Source of the DNA: Belliella pelovolcani
Lineage (GTDB): Bacteria; Bacteroidota; Bacteroidia; Cytophagales; Cyclobacteriaceae
Direction: 5' to 3'
Length of the DNA stretch: 64,000 nucleotides
Assembly (NCBI RefSeq): GCF_900156785.1
Contig: NZ_FTOP01000004.1
Location: forward strand, 62,001 to 126,000
Position 1 is the first letter of the stretch; every line of letters starts with the position of its first letter. Shown here in pieces: positions 52,772-63,196 of this stretch. Both the position numbers and the translations under genes were made by a program. The notes under the pieces were generated by a model that did not search any database, had not been told where the DNA came from, and worked only from the letters and a program-made list of their open reading frames with translations.

Positions 52772-52897
52772 AAGATTATAAAATTAAGGATTGTAAAATT
52801 TGAAATGCCATTGTCGAATTAACTGCTGCTTCGGTTTACTGTTGACTGTGGTCAGTGGATATCATTATAAAGTAAACTACACAAAAGAATGATTACT

Positions 52898-52926
52898 CTT
52901 TGTACATCGTACGTGGTTCTTTGTAC
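52898..52926 (-). repeat. Dispersed GTACAAAG intergenic repeat, copy 2
   Basis: Inverted partner of 2142-2170, 25 of 29 bases shared, in the 180-bp gap before the TPR gene. Confidence 0.6.
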
Positions 52927-52953
52927 AATTTTCATTAAAACTAAATACAACAC

Positions 52954-53616
52954 ATGACACGTCTTTTTACCTGCCTTTTTTTATTGCTTAGCTTTTCATT
53001 TGCATGGTCTCAAGAAATATATGAAATAGATGTCGATGAAAGAAACAACTCCATCGTCATCACGGGTACGGCAAGTGATATGATTGCAAAGGGAAGTTAC
53101 GAAAGTGCCGCTAAGATTTTGGAATCTGTATTGAAAAATGATCCAACTTTTCACCCTGCCTATGTGGCCTATTACAATGCCATCCGTGGCAATAATTTCA
53201 AGACAAATGAATTAATTGAAGCCTTGAAGCAAGGTTTGCAGATTTTTGAAGAGGATGACGAACTCGCTTACTACTTAGGTAATATGATGCAGTCCGAAAG
53301 ACGATTTGAAGAAGCGATAAAAGCTTATTCTGAGGCAATAGCTTACAGTAAAATCAATGGAGAAGACTACCCCATAGTCTGGGCATACCATTTCAATCGG
53401 GGCAATTGCCATCTCAAAACAGCTCAATATGAAAAAGCATTAGTGGATTACAATTATGCCCTTGAGCTAAGTCCTGATAATGGTGACATTCTTACCAATA
53501 GAGGTACGACCTTGTATCAATTAAATCAGAAGACTAAAGCATGTCAAGATTGGAAAGAAGCCATGAATTTTGGATCAAAAGCAGCTATTGATTATGTCAA
53601 TCGTTACTGCCAATAG
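52954..53616 (+). CDS. Secreted TPR-repeat protein
   Basis: A 220-residue protein with a signal peptide (to FAWSQ). It holds about four TPR units: SYESAAKILESVLKNDPTF, DELAYYLGNMMQSERRFEEA, WAYHFNRGNCHLKTAQYEKA and GDILTNRGTTLYQLNQKT. Likely a periplasmic scaffold; no partner can be named. It precedes trkA by 75 bp. Confidence 0.85.
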   Translation: MTRLFTCLFLLLSFSFAWSQEIYEIDVDERNNSIVITGTASDMIAKGSYESAAKILESVLKNDPTFHPAYVAYYNAIRGNNFKTNELIEALKQGLQIFEEDDELAYYLGNMMQSERRFEEAIKAYSEAIAYSKINGEDYPIVWAYHFNRGNCHLKTAQYEKALVDYNYALELSPDNGDILTNRGTTLYQLNQKTKACQDWKEAMNFGSKAAIDYVNRYCQ

Positions 53617-53690
53617 ATTTTGACCTCAGTTTCATTCCAATTCATTGAAAGTTTCTACATTTGTCAATCATCAAGAGTTTTTCTCTAATT

Positions 53691-55037
53691 ATGGGAATGA
53701 AAATAGTCATTGCTGGGGCGGGAGATATGGGTTACCATCTTGCCGAGCAATTAAGTTTTGATAACAAAGATATTGTGCTGATAGATACCGATAAGGATGT
53801 ATTAGACAATGTAGCTTCACACCTCGATGTGCTTACCATAGTAGGCGACTCCACCTCAATAGAAGTACTAAAAAATGCTAATGTGCAAGACGCGGCTATG
53901 CTGATGGCTGTCACAACTTCTGAGAAAACTAATATTGTGACTGCGTCCTTAGCTAAGCAATTGGGTGCTAAGCGGGTAATAGCCCGAGTAAGAACACATG
54001 ACTACCTGCTCCCAGAGCATGAAGTTTATTTCAATCAGATAGGCATTGATAATATTATTTCACCAACTATGCTTTGCTCATCAGAGATTAAAAGAATGCT
54101 CAAAAACTCTTCATTTACGGATGTTTTTGAGTTTGAGGAGGGCAAATTGAATGTGGTGGGGATTACCTTGGATCAATACAGCACCTTGGTCAATAAAAAA
54201 ATCTCAGACATGAGCATGAATCCTGTATTTGAAGATATCAGGATCATCGCCATTGTAAGAGGGCAGATGACAATCATCCCAAGAGGAAATACGATTATCA
54301 GAAATAATGATCATGTATTTTTTATCTCCAACAAAAAAGCAGTAGAGTCTATCCTCGACCTTTTAGGGCAGAAGAAGGTGACTGTCAAAAATGTCATGAT
54401 CATCGGAGGAGATGACATGGCATATGCCACAGCATTGAAATTAGAAAAGGAGTATAGAGTTACATTAATTCACAAGGATAAGGAGCGTTGTAAGTGGCTT
54501 TCAGAAAGACTAGATAACACATTGGTTATCAATGGAGACTATAAGAATATTGAACTATTGGTTGAAGAGGGATTGGAAGAGATGCAGGCTTTTATTTCCG
54601 TGACAGAATCATCAGAAACAAATATCATCACGAGTTTGACGGCTAAAAATCATGGTGTATATAAGGCTATTGCGCACGTTGATACAAGAGAATACATCCA
54701 TATTTCGCACAGTATTGGCGTAGATTCATTGATCAATAAAAAGCTAGTGGCAGCTAATCAAATTACCAGATTCCTGAGAAAAGGTAATGTAGAAGCAGTT
54801 TCAGGAATCCATGGTGTTGACGCTGAGTTTATCCAATACGTCATTACCAAAAATAACAGGGTGACCAAAAAACCATTGAAGGACTTACACTTTCCAGACA
54901 CAGCGATAGTGGCAGGAGTTATCCGAGGAGAGGAGGTTTACATACCTGATGGAGATTTTATACTTCAACTAGATGATAAAACGATTGTATTGGCTTTGCC
55001 TACTGCAAAATCTGCCTTAGAAAAGCTTTTCCATTAA
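53691..55037 (+). CDS. trkA: Trk potassium uptake regulatory protein TrkA
   Basis: The frame opens at a TTG (53661), but the ATG at 53691 (MGMKIVIAGAGDMGYHLAEQL) is the better start; 448 residues. Two tandem RCK modules: first Rossmann fold with IAGAGDMG, RCK_C around VGITLDQYSTLVNKK, second fold at VMIIGGDDMAYATAL, second RCK_C at the end. It binds NAD(H)/ATP and gates the TrkH channel encoded 4 bp downstream. Confidence 0.95.
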   Translation: MGMKIVIAGAGDMGYHLAEQLSFDNKDIVLIDTDKDVLDNVASHLDVLTIVGDSTSIEVLKNANVQDAAMLMAVTTSEKTNIVTASLAKQLGAKRVIARVRTHDYLLPEHEVYFNQIGIDNIISPTMLCSSEIKRMLKNSSFTDVFEFEEGKLNVVGITLDQYSTLVNKKISDMSMNPVFEDIRIIAIVRGQMTIIPRGNTIIRNNDHVFFISNKKAVESILDLLGQKKVTVKNVMIIGGDDMAYATALKLEKEYRVTLIHKDKERCKWLSERLDNTLVINGDYKNIELLVEEGLEEMQAFISVTESSETNIITSLTAKNHGVYKAIAHVDTREYIHISHSIGVDSLINKKLVAANQITRFLRKGNVEAVSGIHGVDAEFIQYVITKNNRVTKKPLKDLHFPDTAIVAGVIRGEEVYIPDGDFILQLDDKTIVLALPTAKSALEKLFH

Positions 55038-55040
55038 TTC

Positions 55041-56492
55041 ATGATCCATTATAAAGCGATAGGGAAAATCATGGGCGCATTATTGATGCTTTTAGGAGCA
55101 TTGATGATGCCAGGTGTAGGTTTTGCATTGTACTTTGGCAGTCATGACGAAATTGCCTTGTTATCATCCGCTTTTGTTGCATTTGCGATAGGAGGGACAC
55201 TATATTTTTCCTTTTCTAAACAAGATCAGAACATTCGTAAGCGAGAAGGTTATATGATTGTGACGCTCAGTTGGATATTTATGTCCGTCTTTGGTATGCT
55301 ACCTTATCTTTTTAGCGGTACCATTCCAGAGTTTCATAATGCAATTTTTGAGACCATTTCAGGTTTGACAACAACAGGAGCCACAATTCTGAATGACATT
55401 GAAAGTATGCCTGAAGGAATTCTTTTTTGGAGGAGCATGACGCAATGGATTGGAGGCTTAGGGATTATTGTATTGACCGTAGCCATTTTGCCACTATTAG
55501 GAATTGGTGGTATAGAGCTTTTTGTAGCTGAATCACCAGGCCCTACTTCCGATAAGTTACATCCAAGGATAAGAGAGACGGCCAAAAGACTATGGTTAGT
55601 CTATATAGGTCTAACTATAGCCGTGGGTATCTTATATTTTATGGGAGGAATGACCTTTTTTGATGCAGTCAATCACGCCTTGACAACAATGGCCACTGGT
55701 GGATTTTCAACCAAAAATGCCAGCATGGCCTATTATGATTCTGCTTTTATTCAGTATACAGCCATTGTGTTTATGTTTTTGGCAGGAACAAATTTCACAA
55801 TCATCTATTTTGGTTTGATCGGTAAGTTTAAGAGGGTATGGAAATCTGATGAATTTAAGGCTTATGCCACTGCTGTGATATTTTTGGCTTTGACATTTGT
55901 TGTACCCATATTTTATTACAGTGGACAAGAATTCGAAAAATCTTTCCGTGACGGTTTGTTTCAAATTGTCTCCTTAATCACTACCACGGGGTATGTGACA
56001 GCAGATTATACAGCCTATCATCAAGGATTGACCCTGTTGTTCTTCATGATGCTATTTTTGGGCGGTTCTGCGGGTTCTACAAGTGGGGGAATCAAATTTG
56101 TGAGACATTTGACTTTTGTTAAAAACACATGGTTAGAATTTAAAAGGATAGTACACCCAAGAGCTGTTGTTCCACTCAAAATAAATGGAGATAGGGTAAC
56201 TGGAAAGATCATCACGCACATCATGAATTTCTTATTGATATACCTGATGATTTTTGTACTGAGTAGTATTGTGATGGCCTTGATGGGATACGATATTTTG
56301 ACTTCTTTTGGAGCAGTTGCCACTAGCTTGGGTAATGTAGGACCAGCAATTGGTCAAGTTGGACCAATGGATAATTTTGCATTCTTTGATCCTTCAGCCA
56401 AAATATTCTTAAGCTTTCTTATGCTACTTGGAAGATTGGAATTGTACACGATTCTGATTCTATTCACGCCATTCTTCTGGAGAGCTAATTAA
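55041..56492 (+). CDS. trkH: Trk/Ktr potassium channel subunit TrkH
   Basis: A 483-residue membrane protein with four pore repeats. Selectivity loops: FETISGLTTTGATIL, ALTTMATGGFSTKNA, IVSLITTTGYVTADY and VATSLGNVGPAIG, each with the key glycine. LLGIGGIELFVAESPGPTSDKL follows the second helix pair. With TrkA it takes up potassium. Its last four bases overlap the convergent histidine kinase gene. Confidence 0.95.
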   Translation: MIHYKAIGKIMGALLMLLGALMMPGVGFALYFGSHDEIALLSSAFVAFAIGGTLYFSFSKQDQNIRKREGYMIVTLSWIFMSVFGMLPYLFSGTIPEFHNAIFETISGLTTTGATILNDIESMPEGILFWRSMTQWIGGLGIIVLTVAILPLLGIGGIELFVAESPGPTSDKLHPRIRETAKRLWLVYIGLTIAVGILYFMGGMTFFDAVNHALTTMATGGFSTKNASMAYYDSAFIQYTAIVFMFLAGTNFTIIYFGLIGKFKRVWKSDEFKAYATAVIFLALTFVVPIFYYSGQEFEKSFRDGLFQIVSLITTTGYVTADYTAYHQGLTLLFFMMLFLGGSAGSTSGGIKFVRHLTFVKNTWLEFKRIVHPRAVVPLKINGDRVTGKIITHIMNFLLIYLMIFVLSSIVMALMGYDILTSFGAVATSLGNVGPAIGQVGPMDNFAFFDPSAKIFLSFLMLLGRLELYTILILFTPFFWRAN

Positions 56493-58420
56493 TCTGCCTT
56501 TGGAATGCTAAAATAGAAAGTAGATCCAGCACCATATTCGCTTTCCACCCAGATATCACCTTTATTGATCTGTACGAGTTCTTTGGTAAGTATCAATCCA
56601 ATACCTGTACCTTTTTCCTGATGGGTACCAGGAGTAGTAAAAAACTCTGTACCAAAAAGTCTTGGGAGATTCTTGCGCATGATTCCAACGCCTTCATCTG
56701 TTACTTTAATCGTGATTTTACCTTCCTTCTCAAAAGCACTCACAATGATTTGATCGTTTTGCTTTGTGAATTTTAAGGCATTGGTGAGTAGGTTCCGAAC
56801 AACAATGTCTATCATATTACGATCAGCCATAGCAGTTAAGTTTTCATCTACTTCATTGATCATGATCTGACCTTTGTAATAGCCAGAATGGTATAAAAAT
56901 TCTATATTTTTCTGAATAAGATCATTTAGACGAAGCTGGGAATTATGTACCTCCAAACCTTGCATTTGGCTACGCGACCATGCCAGTATGTTTTCGAGCA
57001 ATATGTTGTTATTCCCCAAATTTTGCGCAATGATCGGAATATAAGAGGAAAACTCCTCTTTGGTGAGGTCATCTTCTTGGATCAATTTGACAAGTCCACT
57101 TAAAGAATTTAGAGGGCCTTTGAGATCATGGGCAAGGATTGAGAAAATCTTATCTTTCACTTGATTGAGTCTCGCTAACTCATCTGCTTGCTGTTCGATC
57201 TTGGCTTTTTGCTCAGATAACAACCTTAGGCTGGTTTTTTCCTTTTTCAGAGATCTGTACACAACGAAATAGGCAATACTGATCATCAAAATCCCGATAA
57301 ATAAACCAACTAGCAGATATGCTTTGAACCTTTCATTTTGTTGAATCAAAGTTTGCTGTCTGTTCAAAAACTCAATTTCATTCTTTTGATTTTTAATAGT
57401 AAGCCCTGCTAGATAAATTTTTGTCTTCTCAGCATTGATTATGTTACGCTCCGATTGAAGCAAATTCTGAAACTTAGCAGACATCAATGTATCGCCTCTG
57501 TTGAAGTAAACTTGATTCATCAGCTGATATATCTCAATCATCGATTCGGAATTTGGCTTCTCTTTATGAAATTCCTCTGCGATTTGTGCATAGCTAATTG
57601 CTTGATTGATATCACCTTTCTTGACATTTAATTCAACTAACTTTTCTAATGCGTGAATAGCTCTCACTTTATCGTAAGTTTTGCCATATTCATAAAGCAT
57701 TAGAATGTCTTTTTCGGCATCAGCATAATTGCCCAAAGCCATTAATATATCCGCTTTGTTGAATCGAGATACGATCACTTGCCTTTTTTGCCCTAAGCCT
57801 TCCCTAATTTCAATGGCTTTATCAATTTTTTCTAAAGCTTCTCTATATCTACCCAATTCACTCAGTACCAAGCTCATTCCTGTATAGTTATAGCCAAGAC
57901 CATTCAAATCATTGACTTCTAGGAACTTTTGCTCTGCTTGTAAGTAATACTCTAAGGATTCATCAAAATAATCCCTGTAAAAATACATTTGACCAATATT
58001 ATTCAAGGAGTGTCCAATTTGGATACTCTCTCCTGATTGTAAACTTACTTCCAGCGCCTCCTCGTACATTTTTAGAGCTTCTTCCTGCAGATTCATGTTT
58101 CGGTAATACACCCCAAGGCGATTGATATTCTGTGCTAAAAGCTCCTTGTTATCAATTTTTTTGGCTAGCGTTATGGCTTCTTGATAATAAGTCTGTGCAG
58201 AATCAGAATAGTGAATTTCCATCAGCATAGAAGAAAGCAATTCTAACTTCAAACTTTCGTTTTCAGCTTGTCGATAAGCTTCGTAGAGCTGTGCAGCTTT
58301 TGCTTGGTGCTCTTCTATTTGATATGCTTTGAGCTCAAAAGAAAAAATAACACTAATTAAGAAAAAGACGGAAAAAGCGTTTTTCAGGTATTTAAGGTTA
58401 TTATTAAAAGTGATTTTCAT
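56489..58420 (-). CDS. TPR-containing sensor histidine kinase
   Basis: Start set at 58420 (MKITFNNNLKYLKNAFSVF), which gives a signal peptide; 643 residues. The periplasmic part has about six to seven TPR units (residues about 35-320), followed by a membrane helix (YLLVGLFIGILMISIAYFVV), a coiled linker, HisKA with the phospho-histidine near 431 in FSILAHDLKGPLNSL, and HATPase with VTDEGVGI and GTGIGLILTKELV. No receiver domain and no adjacent response regulator, so an orphan kinase. The signal is unknown. Confidence 0.9.
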   Translation of the reverse strand: MKITFNNNLKYLKNAFSVFFLISVIFSFELKAYQIEEHQAKAAQLYEAYRQAENESLKLELLSSMLMEIHYSDSAQTYYQEAITLAKKIDNKELLAQNINRLGVYYRNMNLQEEALKMYEEALEVSLQSGESIQIGHSLNNIGQMYFYRDYFDESLEYYLQAEQKFLEVNDLNGLGYNYTGMSLVLSELGRYREALEKIDKAIEIREGLGQKRQVIVSRFNKADILMALGNYADAEKDILMLYEYGKTYDKVRAIHALEKLVELNVKKGDINQAISYAQIAEEFHKEKPNSESMIEIYQLMNQVYFNRGDTLMSAKFQNLLQSERNIINAEKTKIYLAGLTIKNQKNEIEFLNRQQTLIQQNERFKAYLLVGLFIGILMISIAYFVVYRSLKKEKTSLRLLSEQKAKIEQQADELARLNQVKDKIFSILAHDLKGPLNSLSGLVKLIQEDDLTKEEFSSYIPIIAQNLGNNNILLENILAWSRSQMQGLEVHNSQLRLNDLIQKNIEFLYHSGYYKGQIMINEVDENLTAMADRNMIDIVVRNLLTNALKFTKQNDQIIVSAFEKEGKITIKVTDEGVGIMRKNLPRLFGTEFFTTPGTHQEKGTGIGLILTKELVQINKGDIWVESEYGAGSTFYFSIPKAD

Positions 58421-58486
58421 TGAATGCTGGATTGACACTTGAAAATTAATGGATTGATTCCTATAAAAAAAAGCAATGCTTAATAT

Positions 58487-60937
58487 TTACTCAATTAATT
58501 TTGCTTTCATTTTGGCGATTCTATCTTCCAATGATTCAGAAGATAAACTAGCTCTCAATCGATCCACCATTATTGGGAATGAAAAAGGGGTAAACTGACC
58601 TGGGGCTTTTAAAATTATTTTTTGTTGATTGATCTTATTGATAGCCTGAAGAACCTTATCCTGTTCCATTTGCATATCTAGTACCTCCCTATGGGCTTGT
58701 TTCAAGAGCAGGTTATTTCTATCATATTCATCAAATACACCATACAAAATCCCTGAAGTCGCTTGCAGGTGCTTGAATTTCATAGGTTTTCCCGGAAATC
58801 CTTGAAAAACCAAACCTGCTATGGTAGCTACATCTCTGAATTTACGTTTAGCCATTTCACTCTCATTGATGCAATCAAATATATCTTCCTTAAGCCCAAT
58901 GGTAGTGAAGATGTCTTCTTCTAAAATTTCTTCAATTGGGATAGGACTATCAGAAAGCAATTCAAAGCCATAATCATTCATGGCAATGCTAAAACTGATT
59001 GGATAACTGACACTGATCCTATAAGCTATCAGCGCTCCTAAAATCTCGTGTACCATCCTTCCTTCGAATGGATAGAAAAAGACATGATGTCCTTCTTTAG
59101 AAATATTCTTCTCGATCAAAAAAGTATCTCTATCTGGAATTAAAGAGAGTCTTTGCTGTAGTTCAAGGAGGGGAGCTAGAAATTTCACCTCCTCCGTTTC
59201 GAATTTTCCCTGATTGGTGGCCTCGAGTATTTCTCTTATTTTACCAGAGAGCTTAGAAGTCAAGGAAATACGCCCACCCATATAAGAGGGAATATTGTTA
59301 CTTTTCTTGGATGAAAGCTGTACCAAAGCAACAGTATCTTTGATTTTAAGGAATTCCAGATTTCTGCCTGAGAAGAAAAATCGATCACCAGGCTTAAGCT
59401 TAGACATAAAATACTCCTCGATCATTCCCAGAAATGCGCCATTCTTGAACTTAACTTTGAGCATAGGGTCGGATACTATGGTTCCCATGGACAATCGATG
59501 TCGCATTGCCGTTCTTTTGTTGCTAACCTTGTAAATCCCATCTTCCATGATTTCGACTTTGGAGAATTCATCGTAACTCTGAAGACTCTCCCCACCTTGG
59601 GTGATAAATGTCAATAACCAATTGTAATCCACTTCACTCAAATTGGCAAAAGAATAAGTCGCTTTCAGATTTTGGAATAAATGATCTGGGTAAAAACCTT
59701 CGCCGACTGCCAAAGTAACCATAAACTGTATCAGCACATCATAAGTCAGAGTAGGGCAGTGGATGCTTTCCATTTCTCCAGCTTCCATCGCTTCTCGTAG
59801 CGCTGCTGCCTCGACCAGCTCCAACGAATTAGTTGGCACAAAATATATTTCTGAAGGTAATCCTGGTTGATGCCCTGATCTCCCTGCTCGCTGTACAAAC
59901 CTTGCTACTCCTTTGGGACTACCGATTTGAATCACTGCGTCTACTGGTCTAAAATCCACCCCTAGATCCAAACTAGAGGTACATACGACCAATTTGAGCT
60001 TTCCGTGATGCAGGGCGTCTTCCACCCAAGTTCTGACAGCCATGTCCAAGGATCCATGATGAATGGCTACAAGACCTGCCCAATCAGGACGCTTCTCCAT
60101 GATTTTTTGATACCAAATTTCTGTCTGTGCCCTGGTATTGGTGAATAGTAGGACAGAGGTTTTAGATTCAATGATAGGGAGCACCTTATCGATCAATTGT
60201 ATTCCTAAGTGGCCCGACCAAGGGTATTTTTCCAATTCATCTGGATAAACCGTCAACATACCAATCTTTTTATCAATCTTAGCCTTGACCAAGTGAATGG
60301 GCTGTTGAGGCCCGAGCAATATTTTACACGCCTCCTCCATATTTCCGATAGTAGCTGATATACCCCAAATTTTGAGTGCATCTGAACGCATGTTTCGGAT
60401 ATGGCTAATGGCGAGTTGAACTTGTACGCCTCTCTTATTCCCCATTAGCTCATGCCATTCATCCACCACGATCACTTTGAGTGACTTGAAAAGCTTGCTG
60501 TTATCTTTCTGGGCCAAAAGGATATGTAAAGTCTCAGGCGTGGTGACTAGACATTCTGGAGGGTTTCTTTTTTGCGCTTGTTTGGTCTTTGAATCTGTAT
60601 CACCATTGCGAACAGCTATCTGCCATGGCAGACCAATCACTTGACATACTTCTTGCATGGCCAATGCAATATCTTGGGCCAAAGCTCGAAGGGGAGAAAT
60701 CCAGATGATTTGTAATCCGTTTTTCTGTGGTTTTTGCCAAGTATTAGGGTTGTTTTGTATGTATTCCAGAAGGACAGCAAACCACAAGGCAAAAGTCTTT
60801 CCGCTACCTGTAGGTGCATTGAGCAAACCAGATTTACCATCTAGGTAATCTTGCCAGCATGCTTCTTGGAATGGAAAAGGCTCCCATTGCTTTGTTTTAA
60901 AATAATCATGGGCTTCCTTGAGTCTCTTATCCTCCAT
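58487..60937 (-). CDS. Ligase-associated DEXH-box DNA helicase (Lhr-like)
   Basis: An 816-residue helicase: Walker A NAPTGSGKTFALW (40-52), DEWHELMG (motif II), WGISATIGN (motif III), VLLFTNTRAQTE (Ia/IV region), CTSSLDLGVDF and QRAGRSGHQPG (motifs V/VI). The C-terminal Lhr-type WH and beta-barrel region follows. This matches the helicase of the bacterial ligase-associated DNA-repair cluster. It overlaps the ligase gene by 11 bp. Confidence 0.92.
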   Translation of the reverse strand: MEDKRLKEAHDYFKTKQWEPFPFQEACWQDYLDGKSGLLNAPTGSGKTFALWFAVLLEYIQNNPNTWQKPQKNGLQIIWISPLRALAQDIALAMQEVCQVIGLPWQIAVRNGDTDSKTKQAQKRNPPECLVTTPETLHILLAQKDNSKLFKSLKVIVVDEWHELMGNKRGVQVQLAISHIRNMRSDALKIWGISATIGNMEEACKILLGPQQPIHLVKAKIDKKIGMLTVYPDELEKYPWSGHLGIQLIDKVLPIIESKTSVLLFTNTRAQTEIWYQKIMEKRPDWAGLVAIHHGSLDMAVRTWVEDALHHGKLKLVVCTSSLDLGVDFRPVDAVIQIGSPKGVARFVQRAGRSGHQPGLPSEIYFVPTNSLELVEAAALREAMEAGEMESIHCPTLTYDVLIQFMVTLAVGEGFYPDHLFQNLKATYSFANLSEVDYNWLLTFITQGGESLQSYDEFSKVEIMEDGIYKVSNKRTAMRHRLSMGTIVSDPMLKVKFKNGAFLGMIEEYFMSKLKPGDRFFFSGRNLEFLKIKDTVALVQLSSKKSNNIPSYMGGRISLTSKLSGKIREILEATNQGKFETEEVKFLAPLLELQQRLSLIPDRDTFLIEKNISKEGHHVFFYPFEGRMVHEILGALIAYRISVSYPISFSIAMNDYGFELLSDSPIPIEEILEEDIFTTIGLKEDIFDCINESEMAKRKFRDVATIAGLVFQGFPGKPMKFKHLQATSGILYGVFDEYDRNNLLLKQAHREVLDMQMEQDKVLQAINKINQQKIILKAPGQFTPFSFPIMVDRLRASLSSESLEDRIAKMKAKLIE

Positions 60938-62519
60938 AGAGCGAAAGTAGGGATTTTAAATCTTCCAATGTATTGGCCTCTGCAATTGGTTTATCCTTTC
61001 TCCATCGCTGAATCCGTGGAAATCTCAGGGCAATACCAGACTTATGCCTCGGGCTTACTTGAATACCTTCAAATGCAATTTCAAAAACTAACCCTGGTTT
61101 TACTGTCCGAACAGGCCCAAACCTCTCTAGGGTATTTTTCTTCACATATTGATCCACTTCCTTCATTTCTGCATCTGTCAAGCCAGAATAAGCTTTTGCA
61201 AAAGGGACAAGCTGATCTCCTTGCCATACGGCAAGCGTATAATCTGAATACAAATCCGCTCTTCTTCCGTGACCTTTTTGAGCATAGAGCATCACTCCAT
61301 CAATGGTCAACGGTTCGACTTTCCATTTCCACCAATTGCCCCGTTTGCGACCTACTTCATAAGCTGAATCTTGATGCTTCAACATAAATCCCTCTGCCAT
61401 GAACTTTCTTGCCTGCTGTTGGAGCTTTTGCAATTTATCCCATGAATTATCTTTCAAAATGATGGAAACATTGAAGTTAGAGTGGTCAATTTCGCTAAGG
61501 ATTACTTCCAAAATCCTTCTCCTGACTTTGATAGGTAAGTGCCGGATATCCTTTCCTTGAAACTCCAATACATCATAAGCGATAAACCCCACTGGAGCAT
61601 CCTGAAGTAATTTCTTACCCACTGATTTTCTTCCGATTCTGGTTTGTAAGACATTGAAAGGTAAGGGCGTTCCTGATTTCATGGCAATGATCTCTCCATC
61701 CAAAACAGTCCCACTAGGTAATTTTTGACTGATAGTCAATAATTCTGGGAATTTATCTGTAACAAGTTCTTCTCCTCTTGACCAAATATAAACCTCATTT
61801 TTCCTATGGATGATTTGACCTCTAATACCATCCCATTTCCATTCAATTTGCCAATCTTCTACATTGCCCAAATCCTTCAACTCACTCTCTAAAGGATGCG
61901 CTAAATAAAAAGGATAGGGCCTAGACAAATCATCTGCAAGGTCTGATTGTATAATCAATTCTTGAAAAGTAATCATGTTAGGATCCCAATTCCCCATGAT
62001 TCTGTTTGCCACCTCAGTTTTTTCCATGCCAAAAGTACTCGCAACGGCTTGTGTTATTAAGTTTTGGCTCACACCAACTCTAAAGCCTCCTGTGATGATT
62101 TTATTAAATATAAAGCGTTGCCGTTGATTTAAGTTTTCCCAAGCGGCTATGATTTTCTTTTTCTTTTCTTCTTCTTCTAAATCTTTGAGCTCTTGCAAAT
62201 AGTTGATCCATTCAGAAAGGCTCATATCTGATTCTGAACTAGGAGAGGGTAGCAGCAAAGCGATCGTCTCTGCAAGGTCACCCACAGTTTGATAAGATTC
62301 TTCAAAAAGCCATTCAGGAATTGCTGCTTGTTCCATGCACCAAGTTCTGAGTTGCTTGGTATTGACCTGTCTTTTGGGTCTTCTATGGGTAAAAAGTGCC
62401 AGAGTCCAGATCTTATCTTGATCAGGAGCCAATCTGAAATACGCCTCTAAAGCTTGTAACTTGTCAGAGGTTTTATTGGATTGATCCAGTCGGTAATAAA
62501 GATCTGCAAAAAGCTTCAT
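60927..62519 (-). CDS. ATP-dependent DNA ligase (ligase-associated repair type)
   Basis: A 530-residue ATP-dependent ligase. The N-terminal DNA-binding region (1-200) has MKLFADLYYRLDQSNKTSDK; the adenylation lysine is K228 in EWKWDGIRGQ. LDGEIIAM, FIAYDVLEF, EGFMLKHQDSAYEVGRKRG and WWKWKVEP are later nucleotidyltransferase motifs, followed by an OB-fold. In many bacteria this ligase and the DEXH helicase are joined by an exonuclease and the phosphoesterase PdeM; neither partner lies in this window. Confidence 0.93.
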   Translation of the reverse strand: MKLFADLYYRLDQSNKTSDKLQALEAYFRLAPDQDKIWTLALFTHRRPKRQVNTKQLRTWCMEQAAIPEWLFEESYQTVGDLAETIALLLPSPSSESDMSLSEWINYLQELKDLEEEEKKKKIIAAWENLNQRQRFIFNKIITGGFRVGVSQNLITQAVASTFGMEKTEVANRIMGNWDPNMITFQELIIQSDLADDLSRPYPFYLAHPLESELKDLGNVEDWQIEWKWDGIRGQIIHRKNEVYIWSRGEELVTDKFPELLTISQKLPSGTVLDGEIIAMKSGTPLPFNVLQTRIGRKSVGKKLLQDAPVGFIAYDVLEFQGKDIRHLPIKVRRRILEVILSEIDHSNFNVSIILKDNSWDKLQKLQQQARKFMAEGFMLKHQDSAYEVGRKRGNWWKWKVEPLTIDGVMLYAQKGHGRRADLYSDYTLAVWQGDQLVPFAKAYSGLTDAEMKEVDQYVKKNTLERFGPVRTVKPGLVFEIAFEGIQVSPRHKSGIALRFPRIQRWRKDKPIAEANTLEDLKSLLSLYGG

Positions 62520-62642
62520 TCAAAAAGGAATAGGAGTTTTGTGACTTAGTTCACATGTAGAATACAATTATTTCAATAAATTTAAATTTGAATTTAACTT
62601 AATACAAAATAAATGCGTTATTGAGTTAGAAACCCATAAGAC

Positions 62643-63155
62643 ATGAAAAAGTTAATACCCATCATCTTTATTTTGCCTTTGATATTTGCATGTAACAAAG
62701 ACAAAGAAAATAGGTATACACGTAATTCCCTAGAATATAACCTCTATCAAGGGTCTGATTTTAATTACGAAGGAAAAGTTACCTTAAGAGAATTGGTATC
62801 TGGACAACTAGAAATGCACATAGAGCTGATAGGAGCAAAATCAACAGAAGATTATTTTTTTCCCGCACATCTTCACTTCAGTACTTATGATGGCCCAGAT
62901 TCTCCTATTGCATTTCAGCTTAACCCTATCAATAATAAAGATCTAAAAAGCACAACTATTCTTGGTATGATGTCCAATGGACAAAACTTGGATTTTGAAG
63001 CTTTCAAGAATTTTGATGGGCATATCAAAATCCACTTAGCAGAAAGCGGTCCTGATTATAATGTCATTCTTGCAGCAGGTAATATAGGTCTTAACGATAA
63101 TAGCCGTGAGTCCTTTGAAAGAGAAGCTATTTCAATTTGTCTTCCAACATATTAA
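62643..63155 (+). CDS. Small lipoprotein, hypothetical
   Basis: A 170-residue protein with a lipobox (IFACNK). The body is beta-rich, with FNYEGKVTLRELVSGQLEMH, AHLHFSTYDGPDSPIAFQ and IKIHLAESG, in part resembling CHRD-like domains, though the match is weak. Function unknown. Confidence 0.65.
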   Translation: MKKLIPIIFILPLIFACNKDKENRYTRNSLEYNLYQGSDFNYEGKVTLRELVSGQLEMHIELIGAKSTEDYFFPAHLHFSTYDGPDSPIAFQLNPINNKDLKSTTILGMMSNGQNLDFEAFKNFDGHIKIHLAESGPDYNVILAAGNIGLNDNSRESFEREAISICLPTY

Positions 63156-63161
63156 CTAAAA

Positions 63162-63186
63162 AGAGGTCATTTTTTAAGTGACCTCT
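63162..63186. terminator. Bidirectional terminator
   Basis: Stem AGAGGTCA / TGACCTCT between the convergent lipoprotein genes. Confidence 0.75.
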
Positions 63187-63196
63187 ATATTACTTT

